The notes: a model not told the origin generated them from the sequence alone. Shown: positions 46,875-56,581, counted from the stretch's first letter. The stretch: 64,000 nt of DNA from an uncultured Ruminococcus sp. (GCA_902800795.1 CADCFQ010000009.1:177048-241047), one strand, 5' to 3'. Translations and numbers: made by a program.

Positions 46875-47471
46875 ATGGCAGTAAACAGAGAACCCATCCT
46901 TAAGAGATGTAAGGCACTCGGCATCAGCCCTATGGTTATGGGCGTTGCTAAGGAGACAAAGCGTGATCCTAACGCTAACAAGAGAAGAAAGGTTTCCGAG
47001 TACGGACTTCAGCTGAAGGAAAAGCAGAAGCTCAAGTTCATCTATGGAATGCTCGAGAAGCAGTTCTATCACTATTTCGAGATCGCTCAGAAGATGGAGG
47101 GTCAGGCTGGTACTAACCTCATCACTCTTTGCGAATCCAGACTCGACAATGTAGTATTCAGAATGGGTCTTGCTATGACAAGAAGAGAGGCTCGTCAGCT
47201 GGTCGTTCACGGTCATTTCGATGTAAACGGCAAGAGAGTTGACATTCCTTCTTACAGGATCAAAGAGGGCGACGTTATCTCCCTCAGAGAGAAGAGCAAG
47301 AAGAGCGAGAAGTTCAAGCAGATCATCGAAGCTACTGCAGGCAGAGTAACTCCTACTTGGCTCGATGTCAACAAGGACGCTCAGAACGCTAAGGTAGTTC
47401 GTATGCCCGGCAAGGACGATCTTGATTATGAGATCGAGGAACACCTCATCGTCGAGCTGTATTCAAAATAA
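46875..47471 (+). CDS. rpsD: 30S ribosomal protein S4
   Basis: S4 starts 30S assembly. The 198 residues contain an S4 domain with ESRLDNVVFRMGLAMTRREA (about 93-112) and the QLVVHGHFDVNGKRVDIPSY loop. The start lacks the four-Cys zinc knuckle of the C+ form, a change from the zinc forms of S14, L36 and L24 in the same cluster. Confidence 0.97.
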   Translation: MAVNREPILKRCKALGISPMVMGVAKETKRDPNANKRRKVSEYGLQLKEKQKLKFIYGMLEKQFYHYFEIAQKMEGQAGTNLITLCESRLDNVVFRMGLAMTRREARQLVVHGHFDVNGKRVDIPSYRIKEGDVISLREKSKKSEKFKQIIEATAGRVTPTWLDVNKDAQNAKVVRMPGKDDLDYEIEEHLIVELYSK

Positions 47472-47482
47472 TAGGACCGAGC

Positions 47483-47524
47483 ATCTCACAAAGCACAGCA
47501 GTGAGTCTGTGCTTTGTAAGAGAT
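47483..47524 (+). other. Hairpin between rpsD and rpoA
   Basis: ACAAAGCACAG (47488-47498) pairs with CTGTGCTTTGT (47507-47517), and the flanks ATCTC and GAGAT also pair. There is no U-run, so it is more likely a processing or stability site than a terminator. Confidence 0.55.
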
Positions 47525-47591
47525 ATTACGCTTGTTATTTTGCAGCTTAAAATTCCATTTAACAATCGAGTCTTAAACAGGAGGGTTATAA

Positions 47592-48551
47592 ATGCTTGAG
47601 AAAATAGAAAAGCCTGAAATCGAAACAGCCGAGCTTACAAGCAACGGAACATACGGAAAATTTGTTCTCGAACCTCTGGAGCGTGGCTATGGTATTACTC
47701 TCGGAAACAGTCTGAGACGTGTACTGCTCTCCTCTTTGCCGGGTGTTGCCGTCACATCAGTAAAGATCGACGGTGTACATCATGAATTATCAACTATCCC
47801 CGGAGTAAAGGAAGATGTAACAGAGATCATCCTCAACCTCAAGGGATTAACTGCAAAGCTTTACGGCGAGGGCCCCAAGACTATTTACATTGAAGCTGAG
47901 GGCGAGTGTGTTGTCACCGCAGGCGATATCAAGACCGATTCTGAGGTAGATATCCTTGTTCCCGATATGCACATTGCAACTCTCGGACCCGGAGCAAAGC
48001 TCTATATGGAGATCGTGGTGGACAGAGGCAGAGGCTATGTTTCTGCTGAAAAGAACAAGTCGCTCACACCCAACGCTCCTATCGGTGTCATCGCTGTAGA
48101 CAGTATTTATACGCCGGTACTCAAGGTGAACTACACAGTGGACAACACCCGTGTAGGCCAGATCACCGATTTTGATAAGCTGACACTCGAGGTATGGACC
48201 GACGGTACCATATCTGCAAAGGAAGCTGTATCAATGGCAGCCAAACTCCTCAACGAGCATCTTAATCTCTTCGTAGATCTGTCTGAAGAGACAAATGTAG
48301 TTGAGATCATGGTTGAAAAAGACGAAAAGGGTAAAGAAAAGATCCTGGAGATGACCATTGAGGAACTTGACTTATCCGTGCGTTCGTTCAACTGCCTGAA
48401 GCGTGCAGGAATAAACACGGTAAACGATCTTATCGAGAAGTCTGCGGAAGAGATGATGAAGGTAAGAAACCTTGGCAAGAAGTCGTTTGACGAGGTCAAG
48501 GAGAAGCTTCATTCTCTGGGCTATGAGCTCAATTCCGAAGAGGACAACTAA
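47592..48551 (+). CDS. rpoA: RNA polymerase alpha subunit
   Basis: RpoA scaffolds RNA polymerase and binds promoter UP elements. The 319 residues have the N-terminal dimer domain ([20 protein letters not shown], about 33-52), an acidic linker, and the C-terminal domain (about 245-315) with [19 protein letters not shown] and the [15 protein letters not shown] helix. AGGAGGG precedes the ATG. Confidence 0.98.
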   Translation: MLEKIEKPEIETAELTSNGTYGKFVLEPLERGYGITLGNSLRRVLLSSLPGVAVTSVKIDGVHHELSTIPGVKEDVTEIILNLKGLTAKLYGEGPKTIYIEAEGECVVTAGDIKTDSEVDILVPDMHIATLGPGAKLYMEIVVDRGRGYVSAEKNKSLTPNAPIGVIAVDSIYTPVLKVNYTVDNTRVGQITDFDKLTLEVWTDGTISAKEAVSMAAKLLNEHLNLFVDLSEETNVVEIMVEKDEKGKEKILEMTIEELDLSVRSFNCLKRAGINTVNDLIEKSAEEMMKVRNLGKKSFDEVKEKLHSLGYELNSEEDN

Positions 48552-48598
48552 AGAAAGTTTATCACCAGTCTGAATTTAGTAATAAGGAGTGAAAATCT

Positions 48599-48940
48599 AT
48601 GCCAGGCACAAGAAAGCTGGGAAGGACCAGTGACCAGAGAAAGGCAATGCTCAGAGCTATGGTCACCTATCTTCTCGAAAACGGTAAGATTGAAACAACT
48701 GTAACAAGAGCAAAGGAAGTTGCAGCTATGACCGAGAAAATGATAACACTCGGCAAGGCAGGCGACCTTCATTCCAAGAGACAGGTATTCGCTTATGTAA
48801 CTAAGGAATCTGTTGCAAAGAAGCTCTTCGACGATATAGCACCCTCTTATGAGGGCAGAAACGGCGGCTACACCAAGATCGTAAGGATCGGACCCAGAAG
48901 GGGAGACGCTGCTGAGATGGCTATCATCCAGTTGGTATAA
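48599..48940 (+). CDS. rplQ: 50S ribosomal protein L17
   Basis: L17 is at the tunnel exit. The 113 residues begin [20 protein letters not shown] and end [20 protein letters not shown], both diagnostic. It is the last gene of the ribosomal cluster, followed by a terminator. Confidence 0.98.
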   Translation: MPGTRKLGRTSDQRKAMLRAMVTYLLENGKIETTVTRAKEVAAMTEKMITLGKAGDLHSKRQVFAYVTKESVAKKLFDDIAPSYEGRNGGYTKIVRIGPRRGDAAEMAIIQLV

Positions 48941-48953
48941 TATCTGACTAATA

Positions 48954-48983
48954 AAGCCCCCGACGCTTTGTCGGGGGCTTTTT
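48954..48983 (+). terminator. Terminator of the ribosomal protein cluster
   Basis: AAGCCCCCGAC pairs with GTCGGGGGCTT, followed by a T5 run, right after rplQ. Confidence 0.95.
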
Positions 48984-48995
48984 GTGTGTAAATAT

Positions 48996-49029
48996 AACAC
49001 CTCACCGCCCGTCCGGGCGGCGAGGTGTT
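48996..49029 (-). terminator. Hairpin after the potassium channel gene
   Basis: AACACCTC-CCGCCC / GGGCGG-GAGGTGTT forms a strong stem. On the minus strand a TATATTTA tail follows, so it probably ends the channel gene transcript. Confidence 0.65.
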
Positions 49030-49060
49030 ACAAAATAAAAGCGGAGCGCTTTATGCTTTG

Positions 49061-50011
49061 TTATTTTTTTACTATCTTGTTCGAGTCAAGTATAAGTATA
49101 TCGCCTTCGGCGATCTTTGTGGTGTCCGTCGCCACAAGCGTCAGGTCATCTCGCAGGATAAGATATATCGAAGTATCATGATCCTTTCTTATCTCGCTCA
49201 CCGTCAGCCCCGAAAGCCCGCACTCGGGCGTCACAACTATCTCGCCTACCTGCTCGATATCATGGAGCTTCTTGTCGGAGTTCTGCTCCTTCGAGTAGTA
49301 TTCAACAAACCCTGCGCTTATGATGCCCGTGGGAATAGCCACCGCTCCGACTCCGAGGAATGCAATGATGATCGCCATTATCCGCCCTGCGACAGTTATG
49401 GGGTAAATATCGCCGTAGCCAACCGTGAGCATAGCTGAAACGCTCCACCATATACCGGAGAAAGCGTTTTTAAAGGCCCCGGGCTGGGCAGCGTGTTCGG
49501 CGCTGTAAATGCCTATCGAAGACGCCAGCATAAGTATCAGTATGATAAACACCGACGAAGCGATAGCCTTGCGCTTTTCCATAAGAACGGTCTTTATGAC
49601 ATTGAAAGAATCGCTTTGTGCATTGATGCGGAACAGGTGGAATATCCTGACCACTCTGAGCATCCTGAATACGATGAACCCCGAGAGGTAGAAAAACGGC
49701 AGTATCGAAAACAGCTCGACCAGACCGTCTAGCGAGAGGATGTACATCACCACAGCTTTCGGCTTGCTCACCGTGGTATAAAGCAGGTCAGCAGTCGCCA
49801 GCCTCAGCACATACTCGATGATAAAAAGGATAACGGTCACGTTCTCCACCGTTGTGAACACAGGCTTGAAAGTGTTCAGCGAGGAGAATGTCTCCAGAAA
49901 CATCGCAGTGATATTAAGGATGATATTGAAAGCCAGCACGACATCAAAGATCAAGCTGGGAAGGTCATCCCTGTTGTTTATCTGCATTATCTGAAAGATC
50001 CGTTTTCGCAC
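49061..50011 (-). CDS. Voltage-gated-type potassium channel
   Basis: This membrane channel has six spans. Spans 1-4 include the Arg-rich S4-like FRMLRVVRIFHLFR. A pore loop with the K+ filter TVGYGD lies between spans 5 and 6. A C-terminal domain of about 75 residues looks like TrkA-C (GLSGLTVSEIRKDHDTSIYL). I place the start at the GTG at 50011, 5 bases after GGAGGTG; the frame is open further up without such a box. 316 residues. Confidence 0.9.
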   Translation of the reverse strand: MRKRIFQIMQINNRDDLPSLIFDVVLAFNIILNITAMFLETFSSLNTFKPVFTTVENVTVILFIIEYVLRLATADLLYTTVSKPKAVVMYILSLDGLVELFSILPFFYLSGFIVFRMLRVVRIFHLFRINAQSDSFNVIKTVLMEKRKAIASSVFIILILMLASSIGIYSAEHAAQPGAFKNAFSGIWWSVSAMLTVGYGDIYPITVAGRIMAIIIAFLGVGAVAIPTGIISAGFVEYYSKEQNSDKKLHDIEQVGEIVVTPECGLSGLTVSEIRKDHDTSIYLILRDDLTLVATDTTKIAEGDILILDSNKIVKK

Positions 50012-50070
50012 AGCCTCACCTCCCGATATCTGCAAACAACGCCGCTCCGAAATTCGGGCGGCGTGTGTTA

Positions 50071-50307
50071 TCAATAATCTTCTTCGTCTTCTTCGTCCTC
50101 ATCCTCGTCGATGTCTTCTCCGCCACCGGGCATCTCTTCAGACATCTCCTTGAAATAAGCATTGAAATCAAAATTGCCCATGCAGATGCGCTCCCAATAC
50201 TCTTTTCCCTCTTCAAGGATAAGCACATTGTGCTCATGGACCTCGATCACATTATAGGTCTTTCCGTGAGCGTCCTTCACAGTATCTCCTACGTTGATAT
50301 TAAGCAT
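50071..50307 (-). CDS. Small acidic-tailed protein of unknown function
   Basis: The start at 50307 follows GGAG by 9 bases and gives 78 residues: a small beta domain (MLNINVGDTVKDAHGKTYNV...), then an extreme acidic tail of Glu/Asp (last 15 residues). The first part resembles a KOW/SH3-like barrel. I know no family name. It has its own promoter and precedes the channel gene by about 60 bp. Confidence 0.7.
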   Translation of the reverse strand: MLNINVGDTVKDAHGKTYNVIEVHEHNVLILEEGKEYWERICMGNFDFNAYFKEMSEEMPGGGEDIDEDEDEEDEEDY

Positions 50308-50344
50308 TATTATCCACTCCAATAAAAAATTTGAACTTAAAGCT

Positions 50345-50373
50345 ATTATACCACAGATAAACACCTGTGTCAA
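50345..50373 (-). promoter_or_regulatory. Promoter of the acidic-tail protein gene
   Basis: On the minus strand TTGACA, 17 bp and TATAAT, both consensus, starting 9 bases after the GH26 stop codon. Confidence 0.9.
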
Positions 50374-50381
50374 GCAAATTA

Positions 50382-52046
50382 TCACTGTTGCGCAGCGGCA
50401 GAGATATCTTCGGCCTTTTCCTTTTTGGGCGTTCCGAGAAGAGCCTCCAGCTTGTCACGGGTCAGAGTGAAGTTGTTGTTATACATCCTTACAAGCTCGT
50501 CTGCCGTGTCGTGTGTCTCGTCAAGCTTGCCGCTCTCGCCAAGCAGATAGTCGCCTCCCCAGTGGCCTATATAGCCCCAGAAAGCGCCTTCGTTGGCTAT
50601 GCTCTGGATATCCGGGAAGCTTCCGCACTCGCTCATAACGATGGGCTTTGTCTGGCATATACTGTTTAGGAACAGCATTATCATTATCTGTCCCGAGCGC
50701 TTGTTCTGGGAATAAACGTCTGCCGAAACGATGTCACACATCTTGTCCGAGACATACCAGTCAGCGTTCTGGGCGCTCCACACCCAGATGAGGTTATCAA
50801 GCCCGTGATAAGCTGTCATTCGCTTATACATAAGCTGCCACAGCCAGATATAGCTGTCCTTGTCCTTGCCCCACCAGAAGGCGGCGTTGCTCGCTTCATG
50901 AAGAGGCCGCCACAAAACGGGTATACCCTCATCCCGAAGGACTTTGAGAGACTCGGCTGCCTTGTCTATGTCGTTTACCAGCGCCAGACATTCAGCGCTT
51001 ATCTTCTTGGCATCCGCAAGCTTTTTGATATCCGCAGCTTCCATCATCGAGATATCCTCTGCGGTCTTTGCTTTCATAATGTCAAAGTCAGACTCGCTGC
51101 TAAGGAAGCCGCTTTTCTTGCTGGGAGACTTCCAGTGCCACATATAGCCGACTATACCGCCGTCAGCATACCACTCCTTGGCGCACTCCAGCTCGGCCTT
51201 GTTGGCGGACTCGTCGTCGGTCACACACATAAGGTCACCGAACCTTATGGCCGGATATTTGCCGGTGGTCTCATAGATAACATCAGTCTCGGCGTTCGTC
51301 CCCACGGTATCATACTGCCCCAGCAGTATCTTCTTTCCGTAGGTGCTGCAAAGCAGGCTGTAAAGCGCTTTGGCGCTGTCGCTTGCCTTGGCGTTTGAAA
51401 GGGCGGGGGAGTCAAGGCTCTGCTTGAAAACAGACACCTCGGCGCTGGCAGCAACGCTCACCCTGTCGATATCAAGCCCCGCATCTATGGGGTCAAGGTT
51501 TATAGTCAGCGTTCCCTTTTCGAGATAGACGTTCTTGATTATCGTGGTCTCAAAATCTCCGCTTCCTCCGGAGGCAACATTCATAAGCTTTGCGCCGTTT
51601 CCCATAAGCACATTCTTGCAGGGCACCTCGGAGCGTGTGGTCACGGACACATTGTAGAACTGGCTCTCGGGGAGCTCTATCTCCACAGACCAGTCCTCGG
51701 CGTTGACTATCTCGGTAACATAGCCTTTTCCTGTAAAATCCTTGCGGTCGCTGAGGACCGTTGTTGCTCCGCCGAGCTTTCCGTCCTCGGCTTCGGCGGT
51801 AGCAGAGAATTTTACATAGTTCACAGGCTCCGGGACAATGACAGCTTCGTCAAAGACCTTGGCTTCCTTTTCGGCGGCGCTGCTGTCATCGGGGCTGATA
51901 TCCCCCATGCTGTCGCTGTCCGCAGAGGAGCTGTCGGCGGAGGAAAGCTTTATGTCCACATCAGCCTTTTTTATCTCATTGCCGCAGGCTGTAAGCGCAG
52001 CTATTGAAGCTATTGCCGCTGCGGCAAAAATCTTTTGTAAACCCAA
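50382..52046 (-). CDS. GH26 beta-mannanase-like lipoprotein with CBM35-like domain
   Basis: This is a surface enzyme likely to cut beta-mannans. The lipoprotein signal ends at Cys in LTAC (about 22), then comes a Ser/Asp linker (about 35-65). A CBM35-like beta-sandwich (about 75-205) leads to the GH26 domain (about 215-530). The acid/base Glu is in RPLHEASN (near 380) and the nucleophile Glu in VMSECGSF (near 473). The likely start is TTG at 52046, 6 bases after AGAGGTG; the GTG at 52055 overlaps that box. It follows the GH95 gene closely. Confidence 0.88.
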   Translation of the reverse strand: MGLQKIFAAAAIASIAALTACGNEIKKADVDIKLSSADSSSADSDSMGDISPDDSSAAEKEAKVFDEAVIVPEPVNYVKFSATAEAEDGKLGGATTVLSDRKDFTGKGYVTEIVNAEDWSVEIELPESQFYNVSVTTRSEVPCKNVLMGNGAKLMNVASGGSGDFETTIIKNVYLEKGTLTINLDPIDAGLDIDRVSVAASAEVSVFKQSLDSPALSNAKASDSAKALYSLLCSTYGKKILLGQYDTVGTNAETDVIYETTGKYPAIRFGDLMCVTDDESANKAELECAKEWYADGGIVGYMWHWKSPSKKSGFLSSESDFDIMKAKTAEDISMMEAADIKKLADAKKISAECLALVNDIDKAAESLKVLRDEGIPVLWRPLHEASNAAFWWGKDKDSYIWLWQLMYKRMTAYHGLDNLIWVWSAQNADWYVSDKMCDIVSADVYSQNKRSGQIMIMLFLNSICQTKPIVMSECGSFPDIQSIANEGAFWGYIGHWGGDYLLGESGKLDETHDTADELVRMYNNNFTLTRDKLEALLGTPKKEKAEDISAAAQQ

Positions 52047-52060
52047 GTTTTTCACCTCTG

Positions 52061-54337
52061 TCAGAATACTCTGTATGCCTTTCCGGCGCTGGCCATAAAG
52101 GCTGTGGTCTCGCCGTCCTGCTCGGTCTCCAAAGGCTCACCGCCGCAGAGGACTTTAAGCCCCGGTGAAGCGATAACGCATCTTGCGTCCTTTGTTGCCT
52201 TTATTGTGCAGGAAGCAAGCTTGCCGTTTGCCCACTCGGCATCCACCACAAATCCGCCTCTTGCGCAAAGCCCCCTGAAGGAGCCGTCTGCCCATTCTTC
52301 AGGCAGTGCCGGCAGAAGCTTTATCTCGCCGTTCTGGCTCTGGAGAAGAGCTTCTGTTATGCCTGCAGTGCCGCCGAAGTTTCCGTCTATCTGGAAAGGC
52401 GGGTGCATATCGAACATATTCTCGGAGGTGGAAGAGGAAAGAAGTGCCAGGATATTCTCATACACCTTTTCTCCCTCACAGAGCCTTGCCCAGTGGTTGA
52501 TTATCCAGGCTCTTGACCAGCCGGTGTGGCCGCCGCCGTGAGAAAGCCTTCTCTCGAGGGTCGCCTTTGCGGCTTCGGTCAGCTCCTTGTCCTTTCTTGC
52601 GTTTATGGCATCATCGGGATAGAGCGCAAACAGCTGAGAGATATGTCTGTGTCCGGGCTCTACCTCGTCATAGTCTATAGCCCATTCCTTTATCTGACCG
52701 TATTTGCCTATCTCCGGCTGCGGCAGCCTGTCACGCAGGTCACCCAGCTTTTCGGCAAAGGCCTTGTCGGTGTTCAGTATCTTCGATGACTCGATAACGG
52801 CGGTGAACAGCCTGTAGATTATCTGGCTATCCATAGAGGGGCCTATGCAAAGGCATCCCTTGGTGCCGCTCTCTGTCAGATAGGTGTTCTCGGGAGAAAC
52901 AGAGGGACAGGTCACCATGCGGCCCTGCTTGTCGGGGATGAGGAAGTCCACAAAAAACTCTGTGGCTTCTTTCAGGGTCTCATACTTGTCCTCGAGGAAC
53001 TCACGGTCAAGGGTGAACAGATAGTGTTCCCAGATATGCAGACACAGCCAGGCAGCACCCATGGGCCACTGGGTAGCAGGCATCCACAGGTCCTGCGGAG
53101 CACAGTCGCCCCAGATGTCGGTGTTGTGGTGGCAGGTAAAACCGCCGCAGCGATACATCTCCTTTGCGGTCTCACGGCCGTTGGGCCTCATCCTTTCGAT
53201 ATGGTCAAACAGCGGTGTGTGGAGCTCTGAAAGGTTACAGTTCTCGGCGCACCAGTAGTTCATTTCGGTGTTGATGTTTATCGTGAAGCGGCAGCCCCAG
53301 GCAGGCCACATATCCTTGTTCCAGATGCCCTGGAGGTTCATAGGGAGCGTACCCTCACGGCTGGCAGAGATCATAAGGTAGCGCCCGAAATTGTGATAAA
53401 GCTCCATGAGCTTGTTGTCCTTGCCGCCCTGTTTTATGTTTTCAAGTCTTTTGTCGGTGGGAAGCTCGCTTGCGCCGTCACTGTTATCCGGCAGGCTTAT
53501 CTTGGCTCTGTCAAAATAAGAGCGGTAGTCATTTATGTGGGTGTCTTTAAGCTCATCAAAGCTTTTATCAGCGCAGGACACAACGTCATAGACTGCCTTG
53601 TCCTTATAGTCTTCAAAGCGGAAGCTTGTCTGCGCTCCGAGTATGACCATAAGCTCGTCGCAGCCCTCAGCGATTATAAAGCTGCCGTCCGCATAGACTT
53701 TTCCGCCCGTGGGGATGGCTTTCAGATATGCTGCGAACCTTATGCCGTCCTCGCTGCCGCAGCCGCCGTAAAACAGCAGGTCGTCCTCATGGACAGGGGA
53801 GTTGTCGTCGAAATAATCGTCTCTGCCGTCGAGAGTCATCTTCATATTCACAGCACCGGGCTTGTCTGTCTTTATGTGCAGAACAAGAACGCTGTCGGGC
53901 TCGGACACAAAGATCTCACGCTGAAAGCTTACGTCCCCCAGCTTGTACTCGGTCAGGCACACAGCGGTCTCAAGGTCGAGACTGCGGCGGATAAAGTCCG
54001 CCTCGGTATGGTCGGTGTGGCTTATGTTAAGGTCGCACAGCGGCATATAGTGGCGCTCGTTGACAGGAGTGCCGCAGAAGCTCTGGTTGACAATGCGCTC
54101 GGCCTCTTCTATTTTCTCCTCAAACAGCAGACTCCTTACCTTTTCGAGGTTCGGATAAGCGCTTTTGTTGTTTCTCTTTCTGGGGCCGCCCGACCAGACG
54201 GAATCCTCGTTGAGCTGTATATGCTCATCTATGGGCTGGGAAAACACCATGGCGCCTATCCTGCCGTTGCCGACAGGCAGAGCCTTGTTCCAGTCGTCAG
54301 CCGGTGTATCATACCATAAAAAAGTTGAACTGTTCAT
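52061..54337 (-). CDS. GH95 alpha-L-fucosidase family protein
   Basis: GH95 enzymes remove terminal alpha-L-fucose or L-galactose, for example from xyloglucan. The ATG at 54337, 5 bases after GGAGGT, gives 758 residues. The order is an N-terminal beta domain ([16 protein letters not shown]), then the (alpha/alpha)6 barrel with INTEMNYW (two catalytic Asn), [15 protein letters not shown] (acid Glu), and [14 protein letters not shown] (Asp). There is no signal peptide, so it acts in the cytoplasm on imported sugars. It sits upstream of the surface GH26 gene. Confidence 0.9.
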   Translation of the reverse strand: MNSSTFLWYDTPADDWNKALPVGNGRIGAMVFSQPIDEHIQLNEDSVWSGGPRKRNNKSAYPNLEKVRSLLFEEKIEEAERIVNQSFCGTPVNERHYMPLCDLNISHTDHTEADFIRRSLDLETAVCLTEYKLGDVSFQREIFVSEPDSVLVLHIKTDKPGAVNMKMTLDGRDDYFDDNSPVHEDDLLFYGGCGSEDGIRFAAYLKAIPTGGKVYADGSFIIAEGCDELMVILGAQTSFRFEDYKDKAVYDVVSCADKSFDELKDTHINDYRSYFDRAKISLPDNSDGASELPTDKRLENIKQGGKDNKLMELYHNFGRYLMISASREGTLPMNLQGIWNKDMWPAWGCRFTININTEMNYWCAENCNLSELHTPLFDHIERMRPNGRETAKEMYRCGGFTCHHNTDIWGDCAPQDLWMPATQWPMGAAWLCLHIWEHYLFTLDREFLEDKYETLKEATEFFVDFLIPDKQGRMVTCPSVSPENTYLTESGTKGCLCIGPSMDSQIIYRLFTAVIESSKILNTDKAFAEKLGDLRDRLPQPEIGKYGQIKEWAIDYDEVEPGHRHISQLFALYPDDAINARKDKELTEAAKATLERRLSHGGGHTGWSRAWIINHWARLCEGEKVYENILALLSSSTSENMFDMHPPFQIDGNFGGTAGITEALLQSQNGEIKLLPALPEEWADGSFRGLCARGGFVVDAEWANGKLASCTIKATKDARCVIASPGLKVLCGGEPLETEQDGETTAFMASAGKAYRVF

Positions 54338-54381
54338 AATGTACCTCCGTTCATGTCCTGATACGAAACTGCATCGCATTT

Positions 54382-54410
54382 ATTATATCATATAGAGATC
54401 AAAAAGTAAA
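54382..54410 (-). promoter_or_regulatory. Promoter of GH95-GH26
   Basis: On the minus strand TTTACT, 17 bp and TATAAT with an upstream TG. The stretch 54411-54597 has no gene. Confidence 0.7.
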
Positions 54411-54597
54411 GCACTGCTGCTGTTTTTTGGTGCCGGCAAGCGCCTGAAAGTGACGGAAGTGAAAAGCATCCGGACGGCTGGTCGGGACACAGGGCAGATA
54501 AGCGGCCACCACCTGTAGTGAAAAAAGCAGGGAGAGCTCTATATGTATGGCTTTTTGAAGAAAAAGAAGAAAACAGAAAGTTTTTTTGAAAAAACAC

Positions 54598-54626
54598 TTG
54601 ACAAACTGCCGCAAGAGTGATATAAT
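54598..54626 (+). promoter_or_regulatory. Promoter of tRNA-Leu
   Basis: TTGACA (54598-54603), 17 bp and TATAAT (54621-54626), 33 bases before the tRNA. Confidence 0.9.
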
Positions 54627-54658
54627 AAATAAGCTGAGTTTGAGAACACAGCAAATAT

Positions 54659-54742
54659 GCGGCAGTGCTGGAACTGGCAGACAGGCACGTTTGAGGGGCG
54701 TGTGTCCTTGACGTACGGGTTCAAGTCCCGTTTGCCGCACCA
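54659..54742 (+). tRNA. tRNA-Leu (anticodon GAG)
   Basis: The 84 bases fold as a class II tRNA: acceptor GCGGCAG/TTGCCGC, anticodon stem CACGT/GCGTG with loop TTGAGGG (anticodon GAG, reading CUC/CUU), a long variable arm TGTCCTTGACG, T arm ACGGG-TTCAAGT-CCCGT, and an encoded CCA end. An integrase gene lies just after it, so its 3' end is the probable attachment site. Confidence 0.95.
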
Positions 54743-54748
54743 AGCGAG

Positions 54749-54783
54749 AAGCTCGTAAACACGTTGTTTACGAGCTTTTTTTA
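54749..54783 (+). terminator. Terminator of tRNA-Leu
   Basis: AAGCTCGTAAACA pairs with TGTTTACGAGCTT (13 bp), followed by T7. Confidence 0.95.
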
Positions 54784-54800
54784 TGCCCCGAAAACAGCGT

Positions 54801-54842
54801 TTGTCCATTGCCTGTCCATTATTTTAATTTAGTTGTCCATTG
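54801..54842. repeat. Three short repeats, candidate integrase arm sites
   Basis: TTGTCCATTG (54801), CTGTCCATTA (54812) and TTGTCCATTG (54833) are spaced by 11 and 21 bp, one and two helical turns, between the tRNA attachment site and the integrase stop. Confidence 0.6.
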
Positions 54843-54861
54843 CGTAACTTGATGCAGCTTT

Positions 54862-56085
54862 TCAGCTTGCACTCGTGACCTTGATCTTATGCTCGCGGCC
54901 TTCCTTGTCTGCGGGCTTTTTCTTTTTGAAGTCCAGCACCTTTGCGATAGCATCGCCTGCCCTTGCCTGTGCCTGCTGAAAGGTATGGCAGTAGATAGTG
55001 GTCGTGGTCCCGATAACACTATGGCCTAAAGCACTCGACACAGCAGCCGGGTCAACACCCTCATTGATGAGGGAACTAGCGTAGAAGTGTCGCAGGGAGT
55101 GTATGTCGCAGAACCTGAAATCATGCCTCTTGCAGAAGGTCTTGAACCAGCTGTAGGGCGTGGTGTGATACATCGGCAGACCGTTCTCTTTTACGAACAG
55201 CCTGTCGTTCTCCACCCATTTGCTGCCCATGAGCTGTGACTGCTTGTCCTGCTCAGACTTGTAGTCCCTGAGCATATCCATAACGTGCTGCGGGAATTTC
55301 ATTGACCTCTTGGAACTCTGCGTTTTGGTGGTGTCTGTATAGGTGCCGACTCCTGAAATGAAATTCGACGTTCTGCGGACATGGATAATGTTGTACTCAA
55401 AGTCGATATCTTTCCATTCAAGCCCCATCAGCTCGCCCCGACGAAAGCCCGTATAGACCGCCAGCGTGAAAAACGTGCGGTACTTTAGCGGTGCGTCCTC
55501 TAAGAGCCTGAAAAGCTGCTCGATCTCCTCGATCGAATAGATCTCCTTTTCTTTCTTGCCGCCTTTCGGAACATAGACCTTCCTGCAAGGGTTGTCGGAC
55601 ACGATTTCCATACGCACAGCGTAGCTGAAAACATCACTGATAAAGCTGAGATGATGCACCGCAGTTTTCCTCGATAGCGGCTTGCCTGTCTGCATATTTC
55701 TGCCGTTCAGAACAAGGTCGTTGATGAACTGCTGTATCTGCCGGCCTGTGATCCTGTCCAAGCGCAGATGCCCGAATGCGGGATATACTCTCTGTGTCAC
55801 CTGTCTCATTCTCTCAAAGGACGATTTTCGCAGATTGAGCCTTGCATACTCCTCAAACCACTGCTCTGCAAATTCCTCGAACTTTACATTTGCTGTGACC
55901 TGCCCTCTAAGACATTTTTCCTCAAACAGTATCGCTTGCTTTTGAACTTCCTTTTCTGCCTGTTTTGCGGTCATGCCCTCCGGGGGTTTCCAACTCATAG
56001 TCTGCACGACTTGCTCGCCGTTCAGCTTGTACCCGCAACTGACCCTGATCTGATATGTATTTCCTCTTTTTCTGATATTTGCCAA
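54862..56085 (-). CDS. int: Tyrosine recombinase (integrase) of a tRNA-Leu island
   Basis: It would integrate and excise the island. The 407 residues have an N-terminal arm-binding domain with three beta strands (MANIRKRGNTYQIRVSCGYK), a SAM-like core-binding domain (about 65-160), and the catalytic domain with Arg in TGFRRGEL, the HSLRH His/Arg pair, a GH block with His and Tyr in TTIYCHT. All catalytic residues are present, so it may be active. The start is TTG at 56085, 8 bases after AGGAGGG. A promoter lies at 56133-56161. Confidence 0.95.
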   Translation of the reverse strand: MANIRKRGNTYQIRVSCGYKLNGEQVVQTMSWKPPEGMTAKQAEKEVQKQAILFEEKCLRGQVTANVKFEEFAEQWFEEYARLNLRKSSFERMRQVTQRVYPAFGHLRLDRITGRQIQQFINDLVLNGRNMQTGKPLSRKTAVHHLSFISDVFSYAVRMEIVSDNPCRKVYVPKGGKKEKEIYSIEEIEQLFRLLEDAPLKYRTFFTLAVYTGFRRGELMGLEWKDIDFEYNIIHVRRTSNFISGVGTYTDTTKTQSSKRSMKFPQHVMDMLRDYKSEQDKQSQLMGSKWVENDRLFVKENGLPMYHTTPYSWFKTFCKRHDFRFCDIHSLRHFYASSLINEGVDPAAVSSALGHSVIGTTTTIYCHTFQQAQARAGDAIAKVLDFKKKKPADKEGREHKIKVTSAS

Positions 56086-56132
56086 TGTCTGATCCCTCCT
56101 ATAACCAGACCCTTGACATCTCTGTAATTATC

Positions 56133-56161
56133 ATTATACACCCTTTTGCGTTGTAAAGCAA
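56133..56161 (-). promoter_or_regulatory. Promoter of the integrase gene
   Basis: On the minus strand TTGCTT, 17 bp and TATAAT. Confidence 0.65.
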
Positions 56162-56238
56162 TAAAGCGAATTGAAAACTTTTTATTACAAAGATGCCGGG
56201 TCTGTTTTCTTTTGTTCTTTTATTTCTGATGTTTTACC

Positions 56239-56581
56239 CTACACATCATTCCACTCGGAATTGCAAATGAATTTCGTGAGGATATGGCTAAGCTCATCTT
56301 GTGCTGTCTTTATCTTTCGCATATCCTCGGCAAAAATGCTGTTGGTTTCATTTGCCTTGCGAGCTATTTGGTTGATATTATTCGATATTGTACGCATACC
56401 GTTAATAAGTGGAGCTACGCCTTTCAGATCAAATGTCTTGACGCTGCCCGTCAGAGCGATATACCTTAGATATGTGCCGGTTTTTCATTCCGCAAGCCGC
56501 AGCCCTACGCTCGACTTTTGCCCAATCTTCAAGCGAAAAATCTATCTCCTTGCGGTGGACTTGTTTGAATTTTCTTGCCAT
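56239..56581 (-). pseudogene. mobC: mobC mobilisation gene, frameshifted
   Basis: The first 33 codons read MARKFKQVHRKEIDFSLEDW AKVERRAAACGMK. One extra A in an A5 run (T5 at 56481-56485) then breaks the frame. Skipping it restores TGTYLRYIALTGSVKTFDLK and the typical ISNNINQIARKANETNSIFA, to a TAG at 56239. The repaired 113 residues match MobC-type relaxosome proteins. The usual relaxase gene downstream is missing; the integrase follows instead. Confidence 0.85.

Noticed and set aside
54399..54743. Minus-strand frames across tRNA-Leu and its promoter
   Set aside because: They run through a certain tRNA and have no ribosome site.
56470..56490. Programmed frameshift as the explanation for mobC
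   Set aside because: Restoring the frame needs a skip of one base, and the site GAAAAAC is not a proper -1 slippery heptamer. A mutation or read error is simpler.
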